Assembly: GCF_004000805.1 (NCBI RefSeq)
Contig: NZ_BILY01000009.1
Location: 160,543 to 224,542, forward strand
Origin: Paenibacillus glycanilyticus NBRC 16618
GTDB taxonomy: Bacteria > Bacillota > Bacilli > Paenibacillales > Paenibacillaceae
Direction: 5' to 3'
DNA: 64,000 nucleotides
Shown here in pieces: positions 1-8,507 of the stretch (position 1 is its first letter; the number at the start of each line of letters is the position of its first letter). The notes under the pieces are model-generated. The model was given only the letters and a program-made list of their open reading frames with translations. It ran no database searches and was not told the origin of the DNA. Position numbers and translations under genes: made by a program.

Positions 1-12
1 GTTAATCTTGAA

Positions 13-1857
13 ATGAAGTATGTTGTGTTCAATAAGTTATTTAGTGATGAATGGTCTTTTTCAAGCTTATTCGGAACTAATTTCACAAACATAAACCGTC
101 TCACAAGATTTCTTAATGAAAAACATCCTCGACTAGAATCTTTGCTAGATTTGAACATTGATAAGGCGGACCAGGAGTGGTTGTTCTGGTTGGAGAATCA
201 AAATATTCTTACAAAAACCATAAGGAAACATGACGTATACGGTGAACAAATAGTCAAATGTTCAATTACCAACTTTTTAAGACATATGCATTCTACTATA
301 TCTAAACTTATTGATACTCGCGAGGAGTGGGATAAAGAACGTTGGGACATCCGTACTTTGCATGCTACATATGGGATTAATTATATTAAGTCACAATCTC
401 AACATTTTGTTGACTTCTCGAAAATATGGAACCCCTTAATACGGAGTAATGTTAAAGGGTACCTTAAACAACGTCTTTTAAACAAGAACAGTTTCTCTTG
501 GTCTACTGCAGTAATTTATATGAATGTTATTCCTGGATTCTTAAACTTCATTTGCAACTTAGAGCCTTTATGGAATGACTTAAGAGATCTTCAAAGAAGC
601 CATATTTTAAAATATATTGAATCGCTTCACCAAAGTGCAAAAAAGCTTACAAGACGTAATTCAAACCCTGAATCATACATTAAATACAATCTATCAGCCG
701 TAAGTAAGTTTTTGGATGACATTCAGCGTTATGAATATGACATCGCTCCTAAAACGAATACAAGACAACTGCTTTTTCCCGAAGACAGACCAAAACGTAA
801 AAAGAAACCTTACGATCAAATTGATTACATACCGGAAAATGTATTAGAACAACTTTTTGCTAACTTAAATTATTTGCATCCAGAGGTCCAACCTCTGGTA
901 TGGATAGCATTCAAGACTGGTTTGCGTATCTCAGATGTATTGGGATTAACACAAGATTGTTTAGTAAGAATCAATGGAAAATACTACATTGAAACTGATA
1001 TTGAAAAGACATATGTGAAGGGCCATCGTATCCCAATTGATGATGAATTAGCTAATATGTTAGCGGCTTTAATAAAAAAATCAATTGAGAACAGCAATGA
1101 GGATAACAATCCGGATAAATACGTCTTTATTCGATTTCGCGGTTCCAGAAAAGGCAGACCATATTCTCAATTCTGGGTTGGAGAGAAATTGAATTGTCTG
1201 GCAAGAAATGCGAACATCACTGATGAATGCGGAAACGTATTCTACTTTAAAACTCATCAATTTCGTCATACCTATGCTATTAAGATGCTCAACGGCGGGG
1301 CAGATATATTAATCGTTCAAGAGTTATTGGCGCATGCATCTCCTGAGATGACAATGCGCTATGCCAAACTTCTGGACAATACTAAGCGAAGGGCGTTTGA
1401 AACAGTTGTCAAACAAGGCGTATTTAGCTTTGATATGAATGGGAAAATACATGAGATCCATAAGGATGAAGATATCCCATACGATATCCTGGAAACGCTC
1501 TGGCGTGATCAAAAGCTAAATGCGATTGATAATCCCTACGGCTCTTGTCGGGCCCGTGTAAACGGAAATTGCCCATACGCGGAAGAACCCCCCTGTTTAA
1601 CTTGTAACGGCGGCAGCCCTTGTAAAGACTTAGCTGTAGGTCTCTCTGATATGGACTTACCTAAGTACGAAATTCATATTCAATCCACCTCAAAAATGAT
1701 AGAAGTTGCCAAACAATACGGCCGCGACGAAATTGCGGAGAAAAACCAAAAGAACCTTGATCGTCTGACCAGCATCTATGAGACGATCAGGAAAGGCAAC
1801 ATCGTCTTTGGGCGAGTGGAGCGTATCAAAGGAAAGCAAGGTGTAAAACATGTCTGA
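13..1857 (+). CDS. Tn554-family transposase TnpB-like tyrosine recombinase
   Basis: A 614-residue site-specific recombinase. The C-terminal half carries the tyrosine-recombinase catalytic set: Arg305 in TGLRISD, His415 and Arg418 in HQFRHTYA, His441 in LLAHAS and the nucleophile Tyr450 in MRYAKLL. A cysteine-rich segment follows (about residues 510-540, CRARVNGNCPYAEEPPCLTC), typical of TnpB of Tn554-like elements and probably metal-binding. Length is close to Tn554 TnpB (about 630 residues). It overlaps the TnpC-like gene by 8 bp, the standard tnpA-tnpB-tnpC arrangement, so tnpA should lie just upstream of the window. The frame stays open to base 1 and only 12 bases precede the ATG, so the true start may be further upstream. 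Base composition is AT-rich compared with the core genes, consistent with mobility. Confidence 0.88.
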   Translation: MKYVVFNKLFSDEWSFSSLFGTNFTNINRLTRFLNEKHPRLESLLDLNIDKADQEWLFWLENQNILTKTIRKHDVYGEQIVKCSITNFLRHMHSTISKLIDTREEWDKERWDIRTLHATYGINYIKSQSQHFVDFSKIWNPLIRSNVKGYLKQRLLNKNSFSWSTAVIYMNVIPGFLNFICNLEPLWNDLRDLQRSHILKYIESLHQSAKKLTRRNSNPESYIKYNLSAVSKFLDDIQRYEYDIAPKTNTRQLLFPEDRPKRKKKPYDQIDYIPENVLEQLFANLNYLHPEVQPLVWIAFKTGLRISDVLGLTQDCLVRINGKYYIETDIEKTYVKGHRIPIDDELANMLAALIKKSIENSNEDNNPDKYVFIRFRGSRKGRPYSQFWVGEKLNCLARNANITDECGNVFYFKTHQFRHTYAIKMLNGGADILIVQELLAHASPEMTMRYAKLLDNTKRRAFETVVKQGVFSFDMNGKIHEIHKDEDIPYDILETLWRDQKLNAIDNPYGSCRARVNGNCPYAEEPPCLTCNGGSPCKDLAVGLSDMDLPKYEIHIQSTSKMIEVAKQYGRDEIAEKNQKNLDRLTSIYETIRKGNIVFGRVERIKGKQGVKHV

Positions 1858-2230
1858 TTACGATCGCAGAGCGCATTTAAAGCAGGTTCATGAGGCTCGC
1901 AAAGCAAAAACCATACAAAGAGTGGATGAGTCGATTAGACGGCTTGTAAAAGCCAAAGAGGGCATCAATTTTAATAGTGTAGCAACTGATTCTGGCGTAA
2001 GCAAAGCAACGCTCTATAACAATCCTGAGATACGTGTGCGCATTGAATCGCTTCGTCAGCAGCAATCTCTAGTACCGACACCAAAACAAATCAAGCAAGA
2101 GATGGATGAAAACAATAAGGACGCCATCATTGCTGCGTTAAAACGAAAGATGAAGAAGCTCGAAGATGAAAATAAAAAGTTGCGAGAACAGCTTAAGTTT
2201 TCCTATGCAGAGGTCTATCAAAAGATTTGA
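1850..2230 (+). CDS. Tn554-family TnpC-like accessory transposition protein
   Basis: A 126-residue basic protein beginning inside the end of the TnpB-like gene (8-bp overlap, so probably translationally coupled). It has an N-terminal helix-turn-helix-like segment (residues 38-60, SVATDSGVSKATLYNNPEI) and a C-terminal coiled coil (about 90-120, MKKLEDENKKLREQL). This is the layout of the DUF6262/TnpC proteins that accompany Tn554-type recombinases and influence insertion frequency and orientation. It is the last gene of the element, so the transposon's right end should lie between 2230 and about 2390. Identification rests on gene order plus this architecture; no catalytic motif is expected. 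Confidence 0.8.
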   Translation: MSDYDRRAHLKQVHEARKAKTIQRVDESIRRLVKAKEGINFNSVATDSGVSKATLYNNPEIRVRIESLRQQQSLVPTPKQIKQEMDENNKDAIIAALKRKMKKLEDENKKLREQLKFSYAEVYQKI

Positions 2231-2339
2231 GGGAATGTCTGTTACCTTTATTCAGCTAACTGGTAGTTTAATTGAAAAGTAATAATAAAAATGTGCTTAT
2301 TAAAAAGAAGAAAAACCTTAACTCGTTACAAATGTGAAA

Positions 2340-2390
2340 GCAGCCGCTCACAATGGGCGGCTGCTTTTTTCAACTAAATGGCGGTTAATT
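2340..2390 (+). terminator. Hairpin terminator, possibly at the transposon right end, with a repeat-like tail
   Basis: An 8-bp stem, GCAGCCGC (2340-2347) with GCGGCTGC (2357-2364), is followed by six T. It can end transcription from the TnpC side. The following CAACTAAATGGCGGTTAA resembles the tail of the dispersed hairpin repeat found at many other intergenic sites here. Confidence 0.7.
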
Positions 2391-3305
2391 TATTTTAAAC
2401 TTGTCTTTATTTTTTTCTGCCCATTCTTTAAACGAAGTTAATTTGATATTGTAAGTCTTCAATAAATCAATATCTACATTATAACCAACTACGTTATTCC
2501 ATTGCTCACCTCGTACAGCTAATGGATGTATTCCTTGCTCTAATGCTTCTTCAATACCAAGTGTTGTGATTTTAAGTTGTTTTCCTGTTACTTCCGAGAT
2601 GATCTCGGCAATTTTTTTATATGAAATCGATTCGGCAGCTAACTCAATATTATGTTTATTGAATTTTTTAGGATCTGCAAAGGCTGCACAAACAAAAGAA
2701 GCAAGATCTTCAATTGCAATGTGATCTATAGGTGTATCCGCAAACGTAACCGTTTTTATTTCCCCTTGTTGTAAGTCAGGATACATGAATGCAGATTTTT
2801 CAGAAGTGAAATTTTCCATAATACATGCTGGTTTCACGATAGTCCATAAAGGAAAACCTGCTGAACGAACAGCTTCCTCTATATCCCATTTATCTGTCCA
2901 ATACTTTTCAAACCAGTAACCTGTTCCCCATTCTGGAAATTGCGTATATCTGCTTGTGGCTGCAACGGATGTATGCACAAATTGTTCTACGCCACTTTTT
3001 ATTGCACTTTGAATTAATGCAAATGCCTGTTTTCTCTCTCGATCTGTTTCATTGGTATCTATTCCAGAAATCGGCACTGAGAAAACAGCATCGACATTTT
3101 TCATAGCATTTTCCAAAGAGGTTGGGTCATCGAAGTTACCTATTACAGCTTCTGCCCCTTTTTGAATAAGTGCTTGGGCTTTAGTAGAATTTTTATCTCT
3201 AACTAAAATACGAACTTTAAATCCCTGTTTCAATGCTTCATTTGCAACTGCACCGCCTTGTAATCCAGTAGCGCCCGTAACTAAAATCAATTTTTGATTA
3301 TTCAT
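2385..3305 (-). CDS. NmrA-like NAD(P)-binding protein (atypical SDR)
   Basis: A 306-residue Rossmann-fold protein of the NmrA/HSCARG type. The N-terminus has the dinucleotide motif TGATGLQGGAV (residues 10-20), with no usual SDR YxxxK pair. Such proteins act as NAD(P) redox sensors or as quinone/isoflavone reductase-like enzymes in the cytosol. The start is supported by AAAGGTGAT eight bases before the ATG. It lies 28 bp downstream of the luciferase-like gene on the same strand, so the two probably share a promoter in the 4345-4574 gap and answer to the divergent HxlR regulator. The substrate cannot be told from sequence; azoreductase-like quinone reduction is one possibility. Confidence 0.85.
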   Translation of the reverse strand: MNNQKLILVTGATGLQGGAVANEALKQGFKVRILVRDKNSTKAQALIQKGAEAVIGNFDDPTSLENAMKNVDAVFSVPISGIDTNETDRERKQAFALIQSAIKSGVEQFVHTSVAATSRYTQFPEWGTGYWFEKYWTDKWDIEEAVRSAGFPLWTIVKPACIMENFTSEKSAFMYPDLQQGEIKTVTFADTPIDHIAIEDLASFVCAAFADPKKFNKHNIELAAESISYKKIAEIISEVTGKQLKITTLGIEEALEQGIHPLAVRGEQWNNVVGYNVDIDLLKTYNIKLTSFKEWAEKNKDKFKIN

Positions 3306-3333
3306 TTTGATATCACCTTTCTTGGGTATATTT

Positions 3334-4344
3334 TTAGTTTGGTTTTAGATTATAGAGCTCAGCAAGTTTCTCATACAGTTTTAATCGCGTATCAAAGCCT
3401 TCTTGGGCAGTTGACACGATGAGTTCTTGGACACCTAGGGTATCCGCCAAGAAGTCCAATTTCGGCTTTAATTCGCTCCACGTACCTATTACTAGCGTAG
3501 ATAAAAACGATTGTGCAGCTTGATGATGAGCCTCAGAAAACCGTAACTCATGTGCCTTCAGTGGATCAAAACCGTTGAAGTACCCTAAGCTTTGTAAAAA
3601 TTTTAAACTTAGGATTTTTTGTTGATATTCTACTTCTTTATCCGTATCGCCGCCGATTACTGAAACGCCTAAAATAACATCTGGTGCTGACACTCCATGA
3701 TTTGCTTGATAAAGCTTGCGATACAATGAGATGGCTTCTTTTGCCCCTGCAGGATTAAATTGATATGCTAAAGAGTAGTTGGCTGCATTAATTGCAGCAA
3801 GTTGGGCACTATAAGGGCTGGACCCCAGAATCCAGATTGGCGGAAGTGGTGCGTCATGTGGCATCGCAATGATCTGGGCAAATGAATCATCGGACAACGA
3901 CTCCGAAAGATGGTCATATCCTCTTAATTCACGAAGCAATTCCTGTAAATCATCTGCGTTTAATGAATTCTTAGAGCGCCGTAAGGCAAGCGCAGTTTTA
4001 CTGTCAGTTCCAGGTGCACGGCCCACACCCAAGTCAATGCGATCTGGGTAAAACGTCTCCAGTAGTTTGAAGTTCTCAGCTACTTTTAACGGAGAATGAT
4101 TGGGAAGCATGACGCCACCTGAACCAACCCGTATGCGATGCGTATTCGCAGCTATTTGACCGATCAATAGTTCGGGCGAAGCGCTGGCTACGGAGGAAAG
4201 ATTATGATGCTCCGTGACCCAAAAGCGTTCGTAACCTAGTTCTTCCCCTTTGCTCGCTAGATTAACCGAATTTATTAAAGCTTGTTTGGCTGATGTCTCA
4301 TGATCGACTGGAGCCATATCCAATATAGATAAACGTTGAACCAC
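3334..4344 (-). CDS. LLM-class flavin-dependent oxidoreductase (YhbW/MsnO8-like)
   Basis: A 336-residue luciferase-like monooxygenase that should use FMNH2 and O2. Seen in the sequence are the family signatures WVTEHHNL near residue 43, SGGVMLPNHSPLKVAE (about 74-90) and DLGVGRAPGTDS (about 103-114), all typical of the YhbW subgroup. The start is GTG, chosen because AAAGGAGGTAG sits ten bases upstream. It is followed at 28 bp by the NmrA-like gene and faces an HxlR regulator, which suggests an inducible electrophile or quinone response unit. The substrate is unknown. Confidence 0.88.
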   Translation of the reverse strand: MVQRLSILDMAPVDHETSAKQALINSVNLASKGEELGYERFWVTEHHNLSSVASASPELLIGQIAANTHRIRVGSGGVMLPNHSPLKVAENFKLLETFYPDRIDLGVGRAPGTDSKTALALRRSKNSLNADDLQELLRELRGYDHLSESLSDDSFAQIIAMPHDAPLPPIWILGSSPYSAQLAAINAANYSLAYQFNPAGAKEAISLYRKLYQANHGVSAPDVILGVSVIGGDTDKEVEYQQKILSLKFLQSLGYFNGFDPLKAHELRFSEAHHQAAQSFLSTLVIGTWSELKPKLDFLADTLGVQELIVSTAQEGFDTRLKLYEKLAELYNLKPN

Positions 4345-4491
4345 GTTCTGCCTACCTCCTTTCTACTGATTGTTTCCGCGTCCATATTGAAAAGGAACCC
4401 TAAATGCTCAATTTCCATTCCTCCATCGTGAAACAAATTATTTTAAAACCACGGCAAACGTGGTACTATTACCTTATTTCTTATGAGTGAT

Positions 4492-4510
4492 AATAACAAG
4501 TACTGTTATT
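4492..4510. promoter_or_regulatory. Palindromic operator candidate for the HxlR regulator
   Basis: AATAACaAGTACTGTTATT is a near-perfect 19-bp palindrome in the gap between the divergent flavoprotein and HxlR genes. Two further GTACTAT half-sites flank it at 4463-4469 and 4519-4525. Position and symmetry suit binding by an HxlR/YodB-type dimer controlling both directions. Confidence 0.55.
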
Positions 4511-4574
4511 TTTGATAGGTACTATGTATTTTGATAGTAATGAGATTTCATTAGGCTATTTTAGGAGGAGAAAT

Positions 4575-4901
4575 GTGACTAACAATACGAAGTTCCATTT
4601 ACCTGACTGTGGTTTAACAAAAGTCCAACAAATTTTAGGAGGGAAATGGAAACTCTTACTACTATGGTATCTCTCAGAGGGGCCTAGACGTTTTGGAGAG
4701 ATCCGTCGATGTTTCCCAGAGACTACTGAGGCCATGTTGACAAAACAGTTGAGGGAACTGGAGCAGGATAAATTAATTCATCGTGAAGTATTCAAGGTAG
4801 TACCGCCAAGAGTAGAGTATTCATTAACAGATTTAGGATTAAAATTTTTTCCAATTATACAGGCAATGAATAATTGGGGGGAAGATAATTTGAAGGATTA
4901 A
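4575..4901 (+). CDS. HxlR-family winged-helix transcriptional regulator
   Basis: A 108-residue regulator of the HxlR/YodB family. The diagnostic core is visible: GKWKLLLLWYLSEGPRRFGE, followed by the recognition region ETTEAMLTKQLRELE and the wing VPPRVEYSLT. The start is GTG at 4575 because AGGAGG lies at 4564-4569 with correct spacing; the longer upstream reading lacks a ribosome site. One Cys lies near the N-terminus (LPDCGLTK), as in thiol-sensing relatives, so thiol-based sensing of electrophiles is plausible. It diverges from the LLM/NmrA pair and is their likely regulator. Confidence 0.88.
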   Translation: MTNNTKFHLPDCGLTKVQQILGGKWKLLLLWYLSEGPRRFGEIRRCFPETTEAMLTKQLRELEQDKLIHREVFKVVPPRVEYSLTDLGLKFFPIIQAMNNWGEDNLKD

Positions 4902-5000
4902 ACCCATTCGATAATTACTTGATATACTTGTTTTTTAGTCGCTAAACACGATTAACGTTACTGTTAGGGGATTCGTTTCTCATATTTGAACGATAGTTAA

Positions 5001-5052
5001 ACATAAAGGGTTCCACATATTAGTCATGTATAATATGTGGAACCCTTTATGT
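5001..5052. terminator. Long perfect inverted repeat, probable terminator or small palindromic element
   Basis: Two 22-base arms (5001-5022 and 5031-5052, beginning ACATAAAGGGTTCC) are perfectly complementary around an 8-base loop. It lies 100 bp after the HxlR gene. There is no T-run beyond the stem, so intrinsic termination is possible but not proven. Confidence 0.5.
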
Positions 5053-5119
5053 TATCTGACTTATCTAAATTTAGGTCTTGATAAACTGAAAAAATATAGT
5101 TGTAGACTGTGGGTGGGAC

Positions 5120-5204
5120 GGAGAACGTTAGTTGAGTAAATAACCTGGAGAAGCTGCTGGCGCTGGTCGGCAGCTTCATTACGTTAAGGGCAGTTTAGCG
5201 TGGA
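5120..5204 (+). repeat. Dispersed hairpin repeat, copy
   Basis: Head GAGAACGTTAGTTGAG, hairpin AAGCTGC (5151-5157) with GCAGCTT (5170-5176), then tail GGCAGTTTAGCG (5189-5200). Same layout as copies elsewhere in the window. Confidence 0.6.
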
Positions 5205-5274
5205 GACTTGTTTTTGAAAATTTGAAGACACCGCCTACCAAATTACTCTTCAATTCAGGATAATTATGACTCCT

Positions 5275-5306
5275 CTCAGTTCAGCTAATAGGCAGTTTAA
5301 CGCAAC
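5275..5306 (+). repeat. Dispersed hairpin repeat, tail-only copy
   Basis: Contains GGCAGTTTAACGCAAC (5291-5306), identical to the 16 bases at 20676-20691. No hairpin precedes it, so this is a partial copy just upstream of the lipoprotein gene. Confidence 0.6.
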
Positions 5307-5364
5307 CTTCCTTATAATACCAACGTCAAAAAGATATTGTAAAAGGCACAATTGTGAACGGGGG

Positions 5365-5898
5365 ATGATTAGTATCAAGAAGTTCATTATACTTTTAATG
5401 ATAATTTGTGCGCTGTCAGGATGCGCAAATAAAGCGAGTAAAGTGGAAAGTGCCTCGTCCAATTCTGAATCGTCACCGACTACTCCCATTTATTATACTT
5501 CTGCTTATGACGAGAAAGAATTAGAAGAACTTGGTATTACATTAAACTCAACAAAAATAGCCCCTAAAACAGGTAAAACTGAAGTGCGTAGAATAGCTGA
5601 AGATTTATTGCGTCAAACCGCAATACAACCAAAAGGTATTTATATTGAATACGGTCTAATAACGGCGCCTAATGTTGGATTAGGTGCATTATCAATTGAC
5701 GCAATGGAAGCAAATCCAATATTGAAAAATAAAAAGTCAATATCGGAAATACCTGTCTGGATAATCACATTAAAAGGACTGCTTCCAGACGACTACAAAC
5801 CAGACACCAGACCAGGAAAACAACCTTTGGACATTAGTAGTACCGTAATTGATGCGATGACAGGCAAGGTTTTATTTGGATTCGGAAAAGGGAAATAA
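5365..5898 (+). CDS. Putative lipoprotein of unknown function
   Basis: A 177-residue exported lipoprotein. The N-terminus has a basic start (ISIKK), a hydrophobic stretch and the lipobox LSGC at about residues 15-18, followed by a Ser-rich linker. I do not recognise the mature domain. It contains PVWIITLKG and ends in a segment (SSTVIDAMTGKVLFGFGKG) like the C-terminal strands of small Bacillales secreted proteins. The ATG at 5365 is preferred because reading further upstream runs through a copy of the intergenic repeat. The ribosome site (GGGGGA) is close and weak. It stands alone between repeat copies. Confidence 0.75.
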   Translation: MISIKKFIILLMIICALSGCANKASKVESASSNSESSPTTPIYYTSAYDEKELEELGITLNSTKIAPKTGKTEVRRIAEDLLRQTAIQPKGIYIEYGLITAPNVGLGALSIDAMEANPILKNKKSISEIPVWIITLKGLLPDDYKPDTRPGKQPLDISSTVIDAMTGKVLFGFGKGK

Positions 5899-5904
5899 GT
5901 AAAC

Positions 5905-6010
5905 GGTTTCAACTAACGGGAGACATTAGTTTCAAAGCATGCATAATACGGCTGCAGATTATAGATCCGCTGCCGTTTTTATGGAGTAAAAGAGGGTTAA
6001 CGCAACAAAT
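5905..6010 (+). repeat. Dispersed hairpin repeat, copy
   Basis: Head CAACTAACGGGAGACATTAG, hairpin ACGGCTGCAG..ATCCGCTGCCGT followed by TTTTT (5947-5981), and tail GGGTTAACGCAAC (5994-6006). The hairpin with T-run may also end transcription of the lipoprotein gene. Confidence 0.6.
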
Positions 6011-6034
6011 TATGGAGGAGAAGGTAGCTCAACA

Positions 6035-6106
6035 TAAACAGTTCAGTAGCCGTTCAATACTGACCGGCTGCTTACGTTTTTCAATTAAAGGGCAGTTATG
6101 CGTAAC
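6035..6106 (+). repeat. Dispersed hairpin repeat, copy
   Basis: Hairpin GTAGCCG..CGGCTGC (6046-6071), TTTTTCAATTAAAG and tail GGCAGTTATGCGTAAC (6091-6106). It abuts the previous copy, giving a tandem pair. Confidence 0.6.
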
Positions 6107-6160
6107 TTCCAGGGAATGTAAACGTCTAAATAAAGTAAGGAACGAGGAGGCAGACATTTT

Positions 6161-7075
6161 ATGGGAGGAACGAATGTATGGGATGCGGAGTGGGAGGTTA
6201 ACGAAGAGCAGGCGCGGACGCTGATCGGCAGACAATTCCCTCAGCTGTCATCGAAGCAAGTGAAGCGATTGGGCTGGGGCTGGGACAATACGGTTTTTCT
6301 CATCGGTGACGAGTACGTGTTCCGGTTTCCAAGAAGAACGATTGCAGTTGGCTCGATTCGTATGGAAGGGAAGCTGTTGCCGAAGCTGGAGGCATATATG
6401 ACCATCCCCTATCCGAGACCGTTATTTTATGGCGAAGAAAGTGAGGAATACCCGGCACCATTTCTTGGCTATGCCTACGTGCCAGGAGATTTTCCCATCG
6501 GTTTGACGGAAGAACGCCGGGCTTTATCGGCAGAAACGTTGGCGAAATTTTTGCGGAGATTGCATGAGTTTCCGGTGCAGGCGGCGCTGAAGTGCGGAGT
6601 TCAGCAAGATCATCGAAGCTTGACGGACATAGCATCGCGCAAAGTGAAATTGGAGGGCTTTCTATCGAAGGTGGTTGAACACTTGTCGCCGGAGGAGTCC
6701 GGTGTGATCGAAGCGTATATTAGCAGGCTACAAACGGACCGTGTCGAGGCGGTGAATGTACTGCTACATGGCGATCTTCATTTCAAAAATATGCTTGTGA
6801 ATGAGAACGGAATTGTTTCCGGCATCATTGATTGGGGCGATCTGAGCGTAGGCCATCCGGCTTGCGATTTGAGCGTTGCTTACAGCTTTTTACCACCTTA
6901 CGCTCGCGGCGTGTTTTTCGAAACTTACGGAGGAGCGGACGAGGAAACGAAGCTGTTGGCTCGGCTGATCGCGGTATATATCCCCGTACTGATCTTGATG
7001 CAAGCGGTGGATGACGGAAATGAAGCCATTGCGGCAGAGGCGAAATCCAACATCATGCGAGCACTGTCGGATTAG
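6161..7075 (+). CDS. Aminoglycoside phosphotransferase (APH)-family kinase
   Basis: A 304-residue small-molecule kinase of the APH/choline-kinase fold. The catalytic loop is HGDLHFKNMLV (about residues 206-216) and the metal-binding motif is IDWGD (about 223-227). The N-lobe has a plausible nucleotide loop, LGWGWDNTVFLIG. Start supported by GAGGAGG upstream of ATG. Members range from true aminoglycoside or macrolide phosphotransferases to metabolite kinases; sequence alone does not show which, and I would not call it a resistance gene. It is monocistronic and flanked by intergenic repeats. Confidence 0.88.
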   Translation: MGGTNVWDAEWEVNEEQARTLIGRQFPQLSSKQVKRLGWGWDNTVFLIGDEYVFRFPRRTIAVGSIRMEGKLLPKLEAYMTIPYPRPLFYGEESEEYPAPFLGYAYVPGDFPIGLTEERRALSAETLAKFLRRLHEFPVQAALKCGVQQDHRSLTDIASRKVKLEGFLSKVVEHLSPEESGVIEAYISRLQTDRVEAVNVLLHGDLHFKNMLVNENGIVSGIIDWGDLSVGHPACDLSVAYSFLPPYARGVFFETYGGADEETKLLARLIAVYIPVLILMQAVDDGNEAIAAEAKSNIMRALSD

Positions 7076-7218
7076 GCTCATTATTTCGTTGTAGCTATGG
7101 GGCTATGGCTATCGGCACCATTTTGTTGTTTAAAGGCCGCGATAAGGTGTGATTTGCCTTCTCTGATGCCGCTTTATGTTGAGGAACACGAAATTTAACA
7201 GAGTAAGTCGTTGTGCTA

Positions 7219-7295
7219 AATGGGAAACGTTAGTTCAGAACAAAACAATGGCAGCTGATCTTTTAATCGGCTGCCATTTTTGCGTAGTATAGGTC
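7219..7295 (+). repeat. Dispersed hairpin repeat, copy
   Basis: Head GGGAAACGTTAGTTCAG, hairpin ATGGCAGCTGATC..AATCGGCTGCCAT followed by TTTT (7248-7283). Beyond this, 7296-7490 shows no recognisable feature apart from AT-rich putative promoter sequence. Confidence 0.6.
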
Positions 7296-7510
7296 TGGTC
7301 ATTCAAAAGTAAAACGGACACCATTATGTGCTGGTTAAAAGGACTTGCTATAAATGCCATGGATATATACTACTCTATAAAAAAAATAGCATAAGTCTAT
7401 TACTTTTTTTGCATTAATTGTATTGTAATTATGCGAACGCGGCGCGATGTAAAAGTGATAATGATTGCTCATAGGCCCTGTATTTATTTTGCTCCTAAGG
7501 AGATAACCGA

Positions 7511-8389
7511 ATGGAAGATTACTATTGGAACGATAAATTTGATTATTTAAGCAAGACCAGATGGTTGTATTACAATGATGATTATTTAAACTTCCTTATA
7601 AGCTCTGTTTGGAATATCAACAAGCCTGTTCGAATCATCGATTTTGGCTGCGGCTATGGGTATTTGGGAACCAAGCTAATGTCGCTACTCCCTATGGGAT
7701 CTACGTATACGGGTATAGATGCTGGTGATAAGCTAATTGATCAAGCTAGAGAGATTTTTCGAAACGCACCATTCCAAACAGAATTTATCCTTGGTGATAT
7801 TCAAGAAATGGATTTTAATAAAACGTACGATGTTGTAGTTTGCCATGCCTTCTTATTGCATATGGATAATCCAAAGGCAATACTACAAAAAATGATAGAT
7901 AGTTTGGTGAATCGAGGCAGAATAATTTGCTTTGAGCCTCATTGGATCTCAAGCATGGCAAGCTATCATCTTGAAGGTCATGCACTATCAGATATAGTGC
8001 AATTGGGGTTCCTCCAGGAGTTATATGAAAGGGATGCGCAACGGAGTGGGAGAGACGGCAATATAGGAATTAAGTTGCCTATTTATTTAAGCCAGTTAGG
8101 GGTTAGACAAATCGAATGTAGAGTCAGCGACAGGGTAAATTTTTTAGATCCCAATTCTGACTTTGAAAAAAACAGTGTACTTTACAACTCTCTAAAAGAA
8201 GATGGCTTCGGGGCTGATCCGGGGGAAGAAGAGCCGTTTATTAAGAATTTGGTGGACCGTGGTGCTGCCCTTGAAGAAGCGCAAAAGGAACACAGGCTGG
8301 AATCTTCCTTGTCGGTAGCTTTTAACAATGATGTTTTTTTGTCGTATGCACCAAGTATGAAGATAACTTCAGGAATCATTGAAAGATAG
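7511..8389 (+). CDS. Class I SAM-dependent methyltransferase
   Basis: A 292-residue methyltransferase. Motif I is RIIDFGCGYGYLGTKL (about residues 38-53), with the acidic residue ending strand 2 in YTGIDAG and post-motif DVVVCHAFLLHMDNP (about 113-127). This is the methyltransf_25/31 pattern. AAGGAG precedes the ATG at good spacing. The C-terminal 100 residues are helical and probably cover the substrate site. The substrate is unknown. Upstream is a 435-bp gap containing a repeat copy; downstream a repeat copy follows within 40 bp. Confidence 0.88.
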   Translation: MEDYYWNDKFDYLSKTRWLYYNDDYLNFLISSVWNINKPVRIIDFGCGYGYLGTKLMSLLPMGSTYTGIDAGDKLIDQAREIFRNAPFQTEFILGDIQEMDFNKTYDVVVCHAFLLHMDNPKAILQKMIDSLVNRGRIICFEPHWISSMASYHLEGHALSDIVQLGFLQELYERDAQRSGRDGNIGIKLPIYLSQLGVRQIECRVSDRVNFLDPNSDFEKNSVLYNSLKEDGFGADPGEEEPFIKNLVDRGAALEEAQKEHRLESSLSVAFNNDVFLSYAPSMKITSGIIER

Positions 8390-8427
8390 GAAACTCATTA
8401 AGCCCCTCGGTACGATTCAGTTTCTCA

Positions 8428-8470
8428 CAGCAGCCGGTCAATAATGACCGGCTGCTGACGTTTCTCAACT
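8428..8470 (+). repeat. Dispersed hairpin repeat, copy
   Basis: Perfect 13-bp stem, CAGCAGCCGGTCA (8428-8440) with TGACCGGCTGCTG (8445-8457), loop ATAA, followed by TTTCTCAACTAATGGGCAG. The stem-loop core is the same as that at 10477-10502. It lies between convergent genes. Confidence 0.65.
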
Positions 8471-8507
8471 AATGGGCAGAGGAGTTGAATTCGAAACTAC
8501 CGATGGC

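Noticed and set aside
6161..7075. Calling this APH-fold protein an aminoglycoside resistance gene
   Set aside because: The family includes many metabolite kinases and no resistance-specific residues can be verified from sequence alone.
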